From positions 105,081,503 to 105,145,502 of the forward strand of contig CM058230.1 in the NCBI GenBank assembly GCA_030180135.1: 64,000 nucleotides of DNA, given 5' to 3'. Positions 37,975 through 51,945 of the stretch are shown here, piece by piece. Under the pieces are notes generated by a model, which had not been told where the DNA came from, did not search any database, and saw only the letters and a list, made by a program, of their open reading frames with translations. This DNA is from Orychophragmus violaceus. Taxonomy: Eukaryota > Streptophyta > Magnoliopsida > Brassicales > Brassicaceae. The first letter of the stretch is position 1. Each line of letters begins with the position of its first letter. The position numbers were made by a program, and so were the translations under genes.

Positions 37975-40900
37975 TCATATAGACAGTAAGGAGGTGTGGT
38001 GGAGGAAACGGGTGAAAAAGAATGACGGGATAGGATAAAATGATCGTGGACTGATCCTATGCACCGTGGGACAGTCGCGGTACATGAAAAACAAAGTGTT
38101 CATGGCCCGGGAAGAATCGGGTCGAGTTTTTTCGAAAGTACCACAACCAAAACCCCTCATATGGACAGTAAGGAGGTGTGTTGGAGGAAACGAGTGAAAA
38201 AAATGACGGTATATGATAAACTGATCGTGGACTGATCCTATGCACCGTGGGACAGTCGCGGTGCATGAAAAACCAAGTGTTCATGTCCCGGGAAGGATCG
38301 GCTCGAGTTTTTTCGAAAGTACCACGACCAAAACCCCTCATATGGACAGTAAGGAGATGTGGTGGAGGAAACATGTGAAAAAAAAATGACGGTATATGAT
38401 AAACCGATCGTGGACTGATCCTATGCACCGTGGGACAGTCGCGGTGCATGAAAAACAAAGTGTTCATGGCCCGGGAAGAATCGGGTCGAGTTTTTTCGAA
38501 AGTACCACGACCAAAACCCCTCATATGGACAGTAAGGAGGTGTGTTGGAGGAAACGAGTGAAAAAAATGACGGTATATGATAAACTGATCGTGGACTGAT
38601 CCTATGCACCGTGGGACAGTCGCGGTGCATGAAAAACCAAGTGTTCATGGCCCGGGAAGGATCGGGTTGAGTTTTTTCGAAAGTACCACGACCAAAACCC
38701 CTCATATGGACAGTAAGGAGGTGTGGTGGAGGAAACATGAGAAAAAAATGACGGTATATGATAAACTGATCGTGGACTGATCCTATGCACAGTGGGACAG
38801 TCGCGGTGCAGGAAAAACCAAGTGTTCATGTCCCGGGAAGGATCGGGTCGAGTTTTTTCTAAAGTACCACGACCAAAACCCCTCATATAGACAGTAAGGA
38901 GGTGTGGTGGAGGAAACGGGTGAAAAAAATGACGGGATATGATAAACTGATCGTGGACTGATCCTATGCACCGTGGGACAGTCGCGGTGCATGAAAAACC
39001 AAGTGTTCATGTCCCGGGAAGGATCGGGTCGAGTTTTTTCGAAAGTACCACGACCAAAACCCCTCATATAGACAGTAAGGAGGTGTGGTGGAGGAAACAG
39101 GTGAAAAAAAATGACGGGATATGATAAACTGATCGTGGACTGATCCTATGCACCGTGGGACAGTCGCGGTGCATGAAAAACCAAGTGTTCATGGCCCGGG
39201 AAGAATCGGGTCGAGTTTTTTCGAAAGTACCACGACCAAAACCCCTCATATGGACAGTAAGGAGGTGTGGTGGAGGAAACGGGTGAAAAAAATGACGGTA
39301 TATGATAAACTGATCGTGGACTGATCCTATGCACCGTGGGACAGTCGCGGTGCATGAAAAACCAAGTGTTCATGTCCCGGGAAGGATCGGGTTGAGTTTT
39401 TTCGAAAGTACCACGACCAAAACCCCTCATATAGACAGTAAGGAGGTGTGGTGGAGGAAACGGGTGAAAAAAAAAATGACGAGATATGATAAACTGATCA
39501 TGGACTGATCCTATGCACCGTGGGACAGTCGCGGTGCATGAAAAACCAAGTGTTCATGGCCCGGGAAGAATCGGGTCGAGTTTTTTCGAAAGTACCACGA
39601 CCAAAACCCCTCATATGGACAGTAAGGAGGTGTGGTGGAGGAAACAGGTGAAAAAAAAAATGACGGGATAGGATAAACTGATCGTGGACTGATCCTATGC
39701 ACCGTGGGACAGTCGCGGTGCATGAAAAACCAAGTGTTCATGTCCCGGGAAGGATCGGGTCGAGTTTTTTCGAAAGTACCACGACCAAAACCCCTCATAT
39801 AGACAGTAAGGAGGTGTGGTGGAGGAAACGGGTGAAAAAAATGACGGGATATGATAAACTGATCGTGGACTGATCCTATGTACTGTGGGACAGTCGCGGT
39901 GCATGAAAAACCAAGTGTTCATGGCCCGGGAAGAATCAGGTCGAGTTTTTTCGAAAGTACCATGACCAAAACCCCTCATATGGACAGTAAGGAGGTGTGG
40001 TGGAGGAAACGGGTGAAAACAAAATGACGGTATATGATAAACTGATCGTGGAGTGTTCCTATGCACCGTGGGACAGTCGCGGTGCATGAAAAACCAAGTG
40101 TTCATGTCCCGGGAAGGATCGGGTCGAGTTTTTTCGAAAGTACCACGACCAAAACGCCTCATATAGACAGTAAGGAGGTGTGGTGGAGGAAACGGGTGAA
40201 AAAAATGACGGGATATGATAAACTGATCATGGACTAATCCTATGCACCGTGGGACAGTCGCGGTGCATGAAAAACCAAGTGTTCATGGCCCGGGAAGAAT
40301 CGGGTCGAGTTTTTTCGAAAGTACCACGACCAAAACCCCTCATATGGACAGTAAGGAGGTGTGGTGGAGGAAACAGGTGAAAAAAAATGACGGTATATGA
40401 TAAACTGATCGTGGACTGATCCTATGCACCATGGGACAGTCGTGGTGCATGAAAAACCAAGTGTTCATGGCCCGGGAAGAATCGAGTTGAGTTTTTTCGA
40501 AAGTACCACGACCAAAACCCCTCATATGGATAGTAAGGAGGTGTGGTGGAGGAAACAGGAGAAAAAAAATGACGGTATATGATAAACTGATCGTGGACTG
40601 ATCCTATGCACCGTGGGACAGTCGCGGTGCAGGAAAAACCAAGTGTTCATGTCCCGGGAAGGATCGGGTCGAGTTTTTTCTAAAGTACCACGACCAAAAC
40701 CCCTCATATAGACAGTAAGGAGGTGTGGTGGAGGAAACGGGTGAAAAAAATGACGGGATATGATAAACTGATCGTGGACTGATCCTATGCACCGTGGGAC
40801 AGTCGCGGTGCATGAAAAACCAAGTGTTCATGGCCCGGGAAGAATCGGGTCGAGTTTTTTCGAAAGTACCACGACCAAAACCCCTCATATGGACAGTAAG

Positions 40901-41786
40901 GAGGTGTGGTGGAGGAAACGGGTGAAAAAAATGACGGTATATGATAAACTGATCGTGGACTGATCCTATGCACCGTGGGACAGTCGCGGTGCATGAAAAA
41001 CCAAGTGTTCATGTCCCGGGAAGGATCGGGTCGAGTTTTTTCGAAAGTACCACGACCAAAACCCCTCATATGGACAGTAAGGAGGTGTGGTGGAGGAAAC
41101 AGGAGAAAAAAAATGACGGTATATGATAAACTGATCGTGGACTGATCCTATGCACCGTGGGACAGTCGCGGTGCAGGAAAAACCAAGTGTTCATGTCCCG
41201 GGAAGGATCGGGTCGAGTTTTTTCTAAAGTACCACGACCAAAACCCCTCATATAGACAGTAAGGAGGTGTGGTGGAGGAAACGGGTGAAAAAAATGACGG
41301 GATATGATAAACTGATCGTGGACTGATCCTATGCACCGTGGGACAGTCGCGGTGCATGAAAAACCAAGTGTTCATGTCCCGGGAAGGATCGGGTCGAGTT
41401 TTTTCGAAAGTACCACGACCAAAACCCCTCATATAGACAGTAAGGAGGTGTGGTGGAGGAAACAGGTGAAAAAAATGACGGGATATGATAAACTGATCGT
41501 GGACTGATCCTATGCACCGTGGGACAGTCGCGGTGCATGAAAAACCAAGTGTTCATGGCCCGGGAAGAATCGGGTCGAGTTTTTTCGAAAGTACCACGAC
41601 CAAAACCCCTCATATGGACAGTAAGGAGGTGTGGTGGAGGAAACGGGTGAAAAAATGACGGTATATGATAAACTGATCGTGGACTGATCCTATGCACCGT
41701 GGGACAGTCGCGGTGCATGAAAAACCAAGTGTTCATGTCCCGGGAAGGATCGGGTCGAGTTTTTTAAGTACCACGACCAAAACCCC
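37975..41786. repeat. 21-monomer higher-order block, variant composition (3.81 kb)
   Basis: Same length class as 21303-25111, but the internal order differs. The CACATGGACAGTGAGG monomer is absent, and an A-type monomer near 40810 sits in its place. It matches the front of the following 28-mer block for more than 2 kb. Confidence 0.78.
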
Positions 41787-44700
41787 TCATATAGACAGTA
41801 AGGAGGTGTGGTGGAGGAAACGGGTGAAAAAGAATGACGGGATAGGATAAACTGATCGTGGACTGATCCTATGCACCGTGGGACAGTCGCGGTACATGAA
41901 AAACAAAGTGTTCATGGCCCGGGAAGAATCGGGTCGAGTTTTTTCGAAAGTACCACAACCAAAACCCCTCATATGGACAGTAAGGAGGTGTGTTGGAGGA
42001 AACGAGTGAAAAAAATGACGGTATATGATAAACTGATCGTGGACTGATCCTATGCACCGTGGGACTGTCGCGGTGCATGAAAAACCAAGTGTTCATGTCC
42101 CGGGAAGGATCGGCTCGAGTTTTTTCGAAAGTACCACGACCAAAACCCCTCATATGGACAGTAAGGAGATGTGGTGGAGGAAACATGTGAAAAAAAAATG
42201 ACGGTATATGATAAACCGATCGTGGACTGATCCTATGCACCGTGGGACAGTCGCGGTGCATGAAAAACAAAGTGTTCATGGCCCGGGAAGAATCGGGTCG
42301 AGTTTTTTCGAAAGTACCACGACCAAAACCCCTCATATGGACAGTAAGGAGGTGTGTTGGAGGAAACGAGTGAAAAAAATGACGGTATATGATAAACTGA
42401 TCGTGGACTGATCCTATGCACCGTGGGACAGTCGCGGTGCATGAAAAACCAAGTGTTCATGGCCCGGGAAGGATCGGGTTGAGTTTTTTCGAAAGTACCA
42501 CGACCAAAACCCCTCATATGGACAGTAAGGAGGTGTGGTGGAGGAAACATGAGAAAAAAATGACGGTATATGATAAACTGATCGTGGACTGATCCTATGC
42601 ACAGTGGGACAGTCGCGGTGCAGGAAAAACCAAGTGTTCATGTCCCGGGAAGGATCGGGTCGAGTTTTTTCTAAAGTACCACGACCAAAACCCCTCATAT
42701 AGACAGTAAGGAGGTGTGGTGGAGGAAACGGGTGAAAAAAATGACGGGATATGATAAACTGATCGTGGACTGATCCTATGCACCGTGGGACAGTCGCGGT
42801 GCATGAAAAACCAAGTGTTCATGTCCCGGGAAGGATCGGGTCGAGTTTTTTCGAAAGTACCACGACCAAAACCCCTCATATAGACAGTAAGGAGGTGTGG
42901 TGGAGGAAACAGGTGAAAAAAAATGACGGGATATGATAAACTGATCGTGGACTGATCCTATGCACCGTGGGACAGTCGCGGTGCATGAAAAACCAAGTGT
43001 TCATGGCCCGGGAAGAATCGGGTCGAGTTTTTTCGAAAGTACCACGACCAAAACCCCTCATATGGACAGTAAGGAGGTGTGGTGGAGGAAACGGGTGAAA
43101 AAAATGACGGTATATGATAAACTGATCGTGGACTGATCCTATGCACCGTGGGACAGTCGCGGTGCATGAAAAACCAAGTGTTCATGTCCCGGGAAGGATC
43201 GGGTCGAGTTTTTTCGAAAGTACCACGACCAAAACCCCTCATATAGACAGTAAGGAGGTGTGGTGGAGGAAACGGGTGAAAAAAAAATGACGAGATATGA
43301 TAAACTGATCATGGACTGATCCTATGCACCGTGGGACAGTCGCGGTGCATGAAAAACCAAGTGTTCATGGCCCGGGAAGAATCGGGTCGAGTTTTTTCGA
43401 AAGTACCACGACCAAAACCCCTCATATGGACAGTAAGGAGGTGTGGTGGAGGAAACAGGTGAAAAAAAAAATGACGGGATAGGATAAACTGATCGTGGAC
43501 TGATCCTATGCACCGTGGGACAGTCGCGGTGCATGAAAAACCAAGTGTTCATGTCCCGGGAAGGATCGGGTCGAGTTTTTTCGAAAGTACCACGACCAAA
43601 ACCCCTCATATAGACAGTAAGGAGGTGTGGTGGAGGAAACGGGTGAAAAAAATGACGGGATATGATAAACTGATCGTGGACTGATCCTATGTACTGTGGG
43701 ACAGTCGCGGTGCATGAAAAACCAAGTGTTCATGGCCCGGGAAGAATCAGGTCGAGTTTTTTCGAAAGTACCATGACCAAAACCCCTCATATGGACAGTA
43801 AGGAGGTGTGGTGGAGGAAACGGGTGAAAACAAAATGACGGTATATGATAAACTGATCGTGGAGTGTTCCTATGCACCGTGGGACAGTCGCGGTGCATGA
43901 AAAACCAAGTGTTCATGTCCCGGGAAGGATCGGGTCGAGTTTTTTCGAAAGTACCACGACCAAAACGCCTCATATAGACAGTAAGGAGGTGTGGTGGAGG
44001 AAACGGGTGAAAAAAATGACGGGATATGATAAACTGATCATGGACTAATCCTATGCACCGTGGGACAGTCGCGGTGCATGAAAAACCAAGTGTTCATGGC
44101 CCGGGAAGAATCGGGTCGAGTTTTTTCGAAAGTACCACGACCAAAACCCCTCATATGGACAGTAAGGAGGTGTGGTGGAGGAAACAGGTGAAAAAAAATG
44201 ACGGTATATGATAAACTGATCGTGGACTGATCCTATGCACCATGGGACAGTCGTGGTGCATGAAAAACCAAGTGTTCATGGCCCTGGAAGAATCGGGTTG
44301 AGTTTTTTCGAAAGTACCACGACCAAAACCCCTCATATGGATAGTAAGGAGGTGTGGTGGAGGAAACAGGAGAAAAAAAATGACGGTATATGATAAACTG
44401 ATCGTGGACTGATCCTATGCACCGTGGGACAGTCGCGGTGCAGGAAAAACCAAGTGTTCATGTCCCGGGAAGGATCGGGTCGAGTTTTTTCTAAAGTACC
44501 ACGACCAAAACCCCTCATATAGACAGTAAGGAGGTGTGGTGGAGGAAACGGGTGAAAAAAATGACGGGATATGATAAACTGATCGTGGACTGATCCTATG
44601 CACCGTGGGACAGTCGCGGTGCATGAAAAACCAAGTGTTCATGGCCCGGGAAGAATCGGGTCGAGTTTTTTCGAAAGTACCACGACCAAAACCCCTCATA

Positions 44701-46872
44701 TGGACAGTAAGGAGGTGTGGTGGAGGAAACGGGTGAAAAAAATGACGGTATATGATAAACTGATCGTGGACTGATCCTATGCACCGTGGGACAGTCGCGG
44801 TGCATGAAAAACCAAGTGTTCATGTCCCGGGAAGGATCGGGTCGAGTTTTTTCGAAAGTACGATGACCAAAACCCCGCATATGGACAGTAAGGAGGTGTG
44901 GTGGAGGAAACATGTGAAAAAAATGACGGTATATGATAAACCGATCGTGGACTGATCCTATGCACCGTGGGACAGTCGCGGTGCATGAAAAACCAAGTGT
45001 TCATGTCCCGGGAAGGATCGGGTCGAGTTTTTTCGAAAGTACCACGACCAAAACCCCTCATATAGACAGTAAGGAGGTGTGGTGGAGGAAACGGGTGAAA
45101 AAAAAATGACGAGATATGATAAACTGATCATGGACTGATCCTATGCACCGTGGGACAGTCGCGGTGCATGAAAAACCAAGTGTTCATGGCCCGGGAAGAA
45201 TCGGGTCGAGTTTTTTCGAAATCACCACGACCAAAACCCCTCATATGGACAGTAAGGAGGTGTGGTGGAGGAAACAGGTGAAAAAAAAATGACGGGATAG
45301 GATAAACTGATCGTGGACTGATCCTATGCACCGTGGGACAGTCGCGGTGCATGAAAAACCAAGTGTTCATGTCCCGGGAAGGATCGGGTCGAGTTTTTTC
45401 GAAAGTACCACGACCAAAACCCCTCATATAGACAGTAAGGAGGTGTGGTGGAGGAAACGGGTGAAAAAAATGACGGGATATGATAAACTGATCGTGGACT
45501 GATCATATGCACTGTGGGACAGTCGCGGTGCATGAAAAACCAAGTGTTCATGGCCCGGGAAGAATCAGGTCGAGTTTTTTCGAAAGTACCATGACCAAAA
45601 CCCCTCATATGGACAGTAAGGAGGTGTGGTGGAGGAAACGGGTGAAAACAAAATGACGGTATATGATAAACTGATCGTGGAGTGTTCCTATGCACCGTGG
45701 GACAGTCGCGGTGCATGAAAAACCAAGTGTTCATGTCCCGGGAAGGATCGGGTCGAGTTTTTTCGAAAGTACCACGACCAAAACGCCTCATATAGACAGT
45801 AAGGAGGTGTGGTGGAGGAAACGGGTGAAAAAAATGACGGGATATGATAAACTGATCATGGACTAATCCTATGCACCGTGGGACAGTCGCGGTGCATGAA
45901 AAACCAAGTGTTCATGGCCCGGGAAGAATCGGGTCGAGTTTTTTCGAAAGTACCACGACCAAAACCCCTCATATGGACAGTAAGGAGGTGTGGTGGTGGA
46001 AACAGGTGAAAAAAATGACGGTATATGATAAACTGATCGTGGACTGATCCTATGCACCATGGGACAGTCGTGGTGCATGAAAAACCAAGTGTTCATGGCC
46101 CGGGAAGAATCGGGTTGAGTTTTTTCGAAAGTACCACGACCAAAACCCCTCATATGGACAGTAAGGAGGTGTGGTGGAGGAAACAGGAGAAAAAAAATGA
46201 CGGTATATGATAAACTGATCGTGGACTGATCCTATGCACCGTGGGACAGTCGCGGTGCAGGAAAAACCAAGTGTTCATGTCCCGGGAAGGATCGGGTCGA
46301 GTTTTTTCTAAAGTACCACGACCAAAACCCCTCATATAGACAGTAAGGAGGTGTGGTGGAGGAAACGGGTGAAAAAAATGACGGGATATGATAAACTGAT
46401 CGTGGACTGATCCTATGCACCGTGGGACAGTCGCGGTGCATGAAAAACCAAGTGTTCATGTCCCGGGAAGGATCGGGTCGAGTTTTTTCGAAAGTACCAC
46501 GACCAAAACCCCTCATATAGACAGTAAGGAGGTGTGGTGGAGGAAACAGGTGAAAAAAAATGACGGGATATGATAAACTGATCGTGGACTGATCCTATGC
46601 ACCGTGGGACAGTCGCGGTGCATGAAAAACCAAGTGTTCATGGCCCGGGAAGAATCGGGTCGAGTTTTTTCGAAAGTACCACGACCAAAACCCCTCATAT
46701 GGACAGTAAGGAGGTGTGGTGGAGGAAACGGGTGAAAAAAATGACGGTATATGATAAACTGATCGTGGACTGATCCTATGCACCGTGGGACAGTCGCGGT
46801 GCATGAAAAACCAAGTGTTCATGTCCCGGGAAGGATCGGGTCGAGTTTTTTAAGTACCACGACCAAAACCCC
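41787..46872. repeat. 28-monomer composite higher-order block (5.09 kb)
   Basis: The front resembles 37975-40700. Near 44860 a monomer with TACGATGACC and CCCCGCATATGG begins a different series. From about 45324 the order matches 13403-14957. The block is a recombinant between the right-hand and left-hand repeat series of the array. Confidence 0.76.
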
Positions 46873-48321
46873 TCATATAGACAGTAAGGAGGTGTGGTGG
46901 AGGAAACGGGTGAAAAAGAATGACGGGATAGGATAAACTGATCGTGGACTGATCCTATGCACCGTGGGACAGTCGCGGTACATGAAAAACAAAGTGTTCA
47001 TGGCCCGGGAAGAATCGGGTCGAGTTTTTTCGAAAGTACCACAACCAAAACCCCTCATATGGACAGTAAGGAGGTGTGTTGGAGGAAACGAGTGAAAAAA
47101 ATGACGGTATATGATAAACTGATCGTGGACTGATCCTATGCACCGTGGGACAGTCGCGGTGCATGAAAAACCAAGTGTTCATGTCCCGGGAAGGATCGGC
47201 TCGAGTTTTTTCGAAAGTACCACGACCAAAACCCCTCATATGGACAGTAAGGAGATGTGGTGGAGGAAACATGTGAAAAAAAAATGACGGTATATGATAA
47301 ACCGATCGTGGACTGATCCTATGCACCGTGGGACAGTCGCGGTGCATGAAAAACAAAGTGTTCATGGCCCGGGAAGAATCGGGTCGAGTTTTTTCGAAAG
47401 TACCACGACCAAAACCCCTCATATGGACAGTAAGGAGGTGTGTTGGAGGAAACGAGTGAAAAAAATGACGGTATATGATAAACTGATCGTGGACTGATCC
47501 TATGCACCGTGGGACAGTCGCGGTGCATGAAAAACCAAGTGTTCATGGCCCGGGAAGGATCGGGTTGAGTTTTTTCGAAAGTACCACGACCAAAACCCCT
47601 CATATGGACAGTAAGGAGGTGTGGTGGAGGAAACATGAGAAAAAAATGACGGTATATGATAAACTGATCGTGGACTGATCCTATGCACAGTGGGACAGTC
47701 GCGGTGCAGGAAAAACCAAGTGTTCATGTCCCGGGAAGGATCGGGTCGAGTTTTTTCTAAAGTACCACGACCAAAACCCCTCATATAGACAGTAAGGAGG
47801 TGTGGTGGAGGAAACGGGTGAAAAAAATGACGGGATATGATAAACTGATCGTGGACTGATCCTATGCACCGTGGGACAGTCGCGGTGCATGAAAAACCAA
47901 GTGTTCATGTCCCGGGAAGGATCGGGTCGAGTTTTTTCGAAAGTACCACGACCAAAACCCCTCATATAGACAGTAAGGAGGTGTGGTGGAGGAAACAGGT
48001 GAAAAAAAATGACGGGATATGATAAACTGATCGTGGACTGATCCTATGCACCGTGGGACAGTCGCGGTGCATGAAAAACCAAGTGTTCATGGCCCGGGAA
48101 GAATCGGGTCGAGTTTTTTCGAAAGTACCACGACCAAAACCCCTCATATGGACAGTAAGGAGGTGTGGTGGAGGAAACGGGTGAAAAAAATGACGGTATA
48201 TGATAAACTGATCGTGGACTGATCCTATGCACCGTGGGACAGTCGCGGTGCATGAAAAACCAAGTGTTCATGTCTCGGGAAGGATCGGGTCGAGTTTTTT
48301 AAGTACCACGACCAAAACCCC
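46873..48321. repeat. 8-monomer higher-order block (1.45 kb)
   Basis: CGA-deleted marker monomers at 46843 and 48292 bound it. Its variant order (GCGGTACATG, CCACAACC, GGATCGGCTCGAG, AACATGTG, AACATGAG, GCACAGTGGG) equals the 8-mer at 31276 except in the A-run length of the last monomer. Confidence 0.8.
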
Positions 48322-50495
48322 TCATATAGACAGTAAGGAGGTGTGGTGGAGGAAACGGGTGAAAAAGAATGACGGGATAGGATAAACTGATCGTGGACTG
48401 ATCCTATGCACCGTGGGACAGTCGCGGTGCATGAAAAACAAAGTGTTCATGGCCCGGGAAGAATCGGGTCGAGTTTTTTCGAAAGTACCACGACCAAAAC
48501 CCCTCATATGGACAGTAAGGAGGTGTGTTGGAGGAAACAAGTGAAAAAATGACGGTATATGATAAACTGATCGTGGACTGATCCTATGCACCGTGGGACA
48601 GTCGCGGTGCATGAAAAACCAAGTGTTCATGTCCCGGGAAGGATCGGCTCGAGTTTTTACGAAAGTACCACGACCAAAACCCCTCATAGGGACAGTAAGG
48701 AGATGTGGTGGAGGAAACATGTGAAAAAAAAATGACGGTATATGATAAACCGATCGTGGACTGATCCTATGCACCGTGGGACAGTCGCGGTGCATGAAAA
48801 ACAAAGTGTTCATGGCCCGGGAAGAATCGGGTCGAGTTTTTTCGAAAGTACCACGACCAAAACCCCTCATATGGACAGTAAGGAGGTGTGTTGGAGGAAA
48901 CGAGTGAAAAAAATGACGGTATATGATAAACTGATCGTGGACTGATCCTATGCACCGTGGGACAGTCGCGGTGCATGAAAAACCAAGTGTTCATGGCCCG
49001 GGAAGGATCGGGTTGAGTTTTTTCGAAAGTACCACGACCAAAACCCCTCATATGGACAGTAAGGAGGTGTGATGGAGGAAACAGGAGAAAAAAAATGATG
49101 GTATATGATAAACTGATCGTGGACTGATCCTATGCACAGTGGGACAGTCGCGGTGCAGGAAAAACCAAGTGTTCATGTCCCGGGAAGGATCGGGTCGAGT
49201 TTTTTCTAAAGTACCACGACCAAAACCCCTCATATAGACAGTAAGGAGGTGTGGTGGAGGAAACGGGTGAAAAAAATGACGGGATATGATAAACTGATCG
49301 TGGACTGATCCTATGCACCGTGGGACAGTCGCGGTGCATGAAAAACCAAGTGTTCATGTCCCGGGAAGGATCGGGTCGAGTTTTTTCGAAAGTACCACGA
49401 CCAAAACCCCTCATATAGACAGTAAGGAGGTGTGGTGGAGGAAACAGGTGAAAAAAAATGACGGGATATGATAAACTGATCGTGGACTGATCCTATGCAC
49501 CGTGGGACAGTCGCGGTGCATGAAAAACCAAGTGTTCATGGCCCGGGAAGAATCGGGTCGAGTTTTTTCGAAAGTACCACGACCAAAACCCCTCATATGG
49601 ACAGTAAGGAGGTGTGGTGGAGGAAACGGGTGAAAAAAATGACGGTATATGATAAACTGATCGTGGACTGATCCTATGCACCGTGGGACAGTCGCGGTGC
49701 ATGAAAAACCAAGTGTTCATGGCCCGGGAAGGATCGGGTTGAGTTTTTTCGAAAGTACCACGACCAAAACCCCTCATATGGACAGTAAGGAGGTGTGGTG
49801 GAGGAAACATGAGAAAAAAATGACGGTATATGATAAACTGATCGTGGACTGATCCTATGCACAGTGGGACAGTCGCGGTGCAGGAAAAACCAAGTGTTCA
49901 TGTCCCGGGAAGGATCGGGTCGAGTTTTTTCTAAAGTACCACGACCAAAACCCCTCATATAGACAGTAAGGAGGTGTGGTGGAGGAAACGGGTGAAAAAA
50001 ATGACGGGATATGATAAACTGATCGTGGACTGATCCTATGCACCGTGGGACAGTCGCGGTGCATGAAAAACCAAGTGTTCATGTCCCGGGAAGGATCGGG
50101 TCGAGTTTTTTCGAAAGTACCACGACCAAAACCCCTCATATAGACAGTAAGGAGGTGTGGTGGAGGAAACAGGTGAAAAAAAATGACGGGATATGATAAA
50201 CTGATCGTGGACTGATCCTATGCACCGTGGGACAGTCGCGGTGCATGAAAAACCAAGTGTTCATGGCCCGGGAAGAATCGGGTCGAGTTTTTTCGAAAGT
50301 ACCACGACCAAAACCCCTCATATGGACAGTAAGGAGGTGTGGTGGAGGAAACGGGTGAAAAAAATGACGGTATATGATAAACTGATCGTGGACTGATCCT
50401 ATGCACCGTGGGACAGTCGCGGTGCATGAAAAACCAAGTGTTCATGTCCCGGGAAGGATCGGGTCGAGTTTTTTAAGTACCACGACCAAAACCCC
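48322..50495. repeat. 12-monomer higher-order block with internal 4-mer duplication
   Basis: This is an 8-mer whose last four monomers occur twice. The segment from about 48950 recurs 725 bp later (compare 49130 and 49855), with one copy carrying GTGTGATGGAGG plus GGAGAAAAAAAATGATGG and the other AACATGAG. New markers of this sub-series are GAGTTTTTACG near 48652 and CTCATAGGGACAG near 48684. Confidence 0.78.
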
Positions 50496-51945
50496 TCATA
50501 TAGACAGTAAGGAGGTGTGGTGGAGGAAACGGGTGAAAAAGAATGACGGGATAGGATAAACTGATCATGGACTGATCCTATGCACCGTGGGACAGTCGCG
50601 GTGCATGAAAAACAAAGTGTTCATGGCCCGGGAAGAATCGGGTCGAGTTTTTTCGAAAGTACCACGACCAAAACCCCTCATATGGACAGTAAGGAGGTGT
50701 GTTGGAGGAAACGAGTGAAAAAAATGACGGTATATGATAAACTGATCGTGGACTGATCCTATGCACCGTGGGACAGTCGCGGTGCATGAAAAACCAAGTG
50801 TTCATGTCCCGGGAAGGATCGGCTCGAGTTTTTACGAAAGTACCACGACCAAAACCCCTCATAGGGACAGTAAGGAGATGTGGTGGAGGAAACATGTGAA
50901 AAAAAAATGACGGTATATGATAAACCGATCGTGGACTGATCCTATGCACCGTGGGACAGTCGCGGTGCATGAAAAACAAAGTGTTCATGGCCCGGGAAGA
51001 ATCGGGTCGAGTTTTTTCGAAAGTACCACGACCAAAACCCCTCATATGGACAGTAAGGAGGTGTGTTGGAGGAAACGAGTGAAAAAAATGACGGTATATG
51101 ATAAACTGATCGTGGACTGATCCTATGCACCGTGGGACAGTCGCGGTGCATGAAAAACCAAGTGTTCATGGCCCGGGAAGGATCGGGTTGAGTTTTTTCG
51201 AAAGTACCACGACCAAAACCCCTCATATGGACAGTAAGGAGGTGTGATGGAGGAAACAGGAGAAAAAAAATGATGGTATATGATAAACTGATCGTGGACT
51301 GATCCTATGCACAGTGGGACAGTCGCGGTGCAGGAAAAACCAAGTGTTCATGTCCCGGGAAGGATCGGGTCGAGTTTTTTCTAAAGTACCACGACCAAAA
51401 CCCCTCATATAGACAGTAAGGAGGTGTGGTGGAGGAAACGGGTGAAAAAAATGACGGGATATGATAAACTGATCGTGGACTGATCCTATGCACCGTGGGA
51501 CAGTCGCGGTGCATGAAAAACCAAGTGTTCATGTCCCGGGAAGGATCGGGTCGAGTTTTTTCGAAAGTACCACGACCAAAACCCCTCATATAGACAGTAA
51601 GGAGGTGTGGTGGAGGAAACAGGTGAAAAAAAATGACGGGATATGATAAACTGATCGTGGACTGATCCTATGCACCGTGGGACAGTCGCGGTGCATGAAA
51701 AACCAAGTGTTCATGGCCCGGGAAGAATCGGGTCGAGTTTTTTCGAAAGTACCACGACCAAAACCCCTCATATGGACAGTAAGGAGGTGTGGTGGAGGAA
51801 ACGGGTGAAAAAAATGACGGTATATGATAAACTGATCGTGGACTGATCCTATGCACCGTGGGACAGTCGCGGTGCATGAAAAACCAAGTGTTCATGTCCC
51901 GGGAAGGATTGGGTCGAGTTTTTTAAGTACCACGACCAAAACCCC
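50496..51945. repeat. 8-monomer higher-order block (1.45 kb)
   Basis: It shares GAGTTTTTACG, CTCATAGGGACAG and GTGTGATGGAGG with the preceding 12-mer, placing both in one recent sub-lineage. A private GATCATGGACTGATCC replaces GATCGTGG near 50563. Confidence 0.8.
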
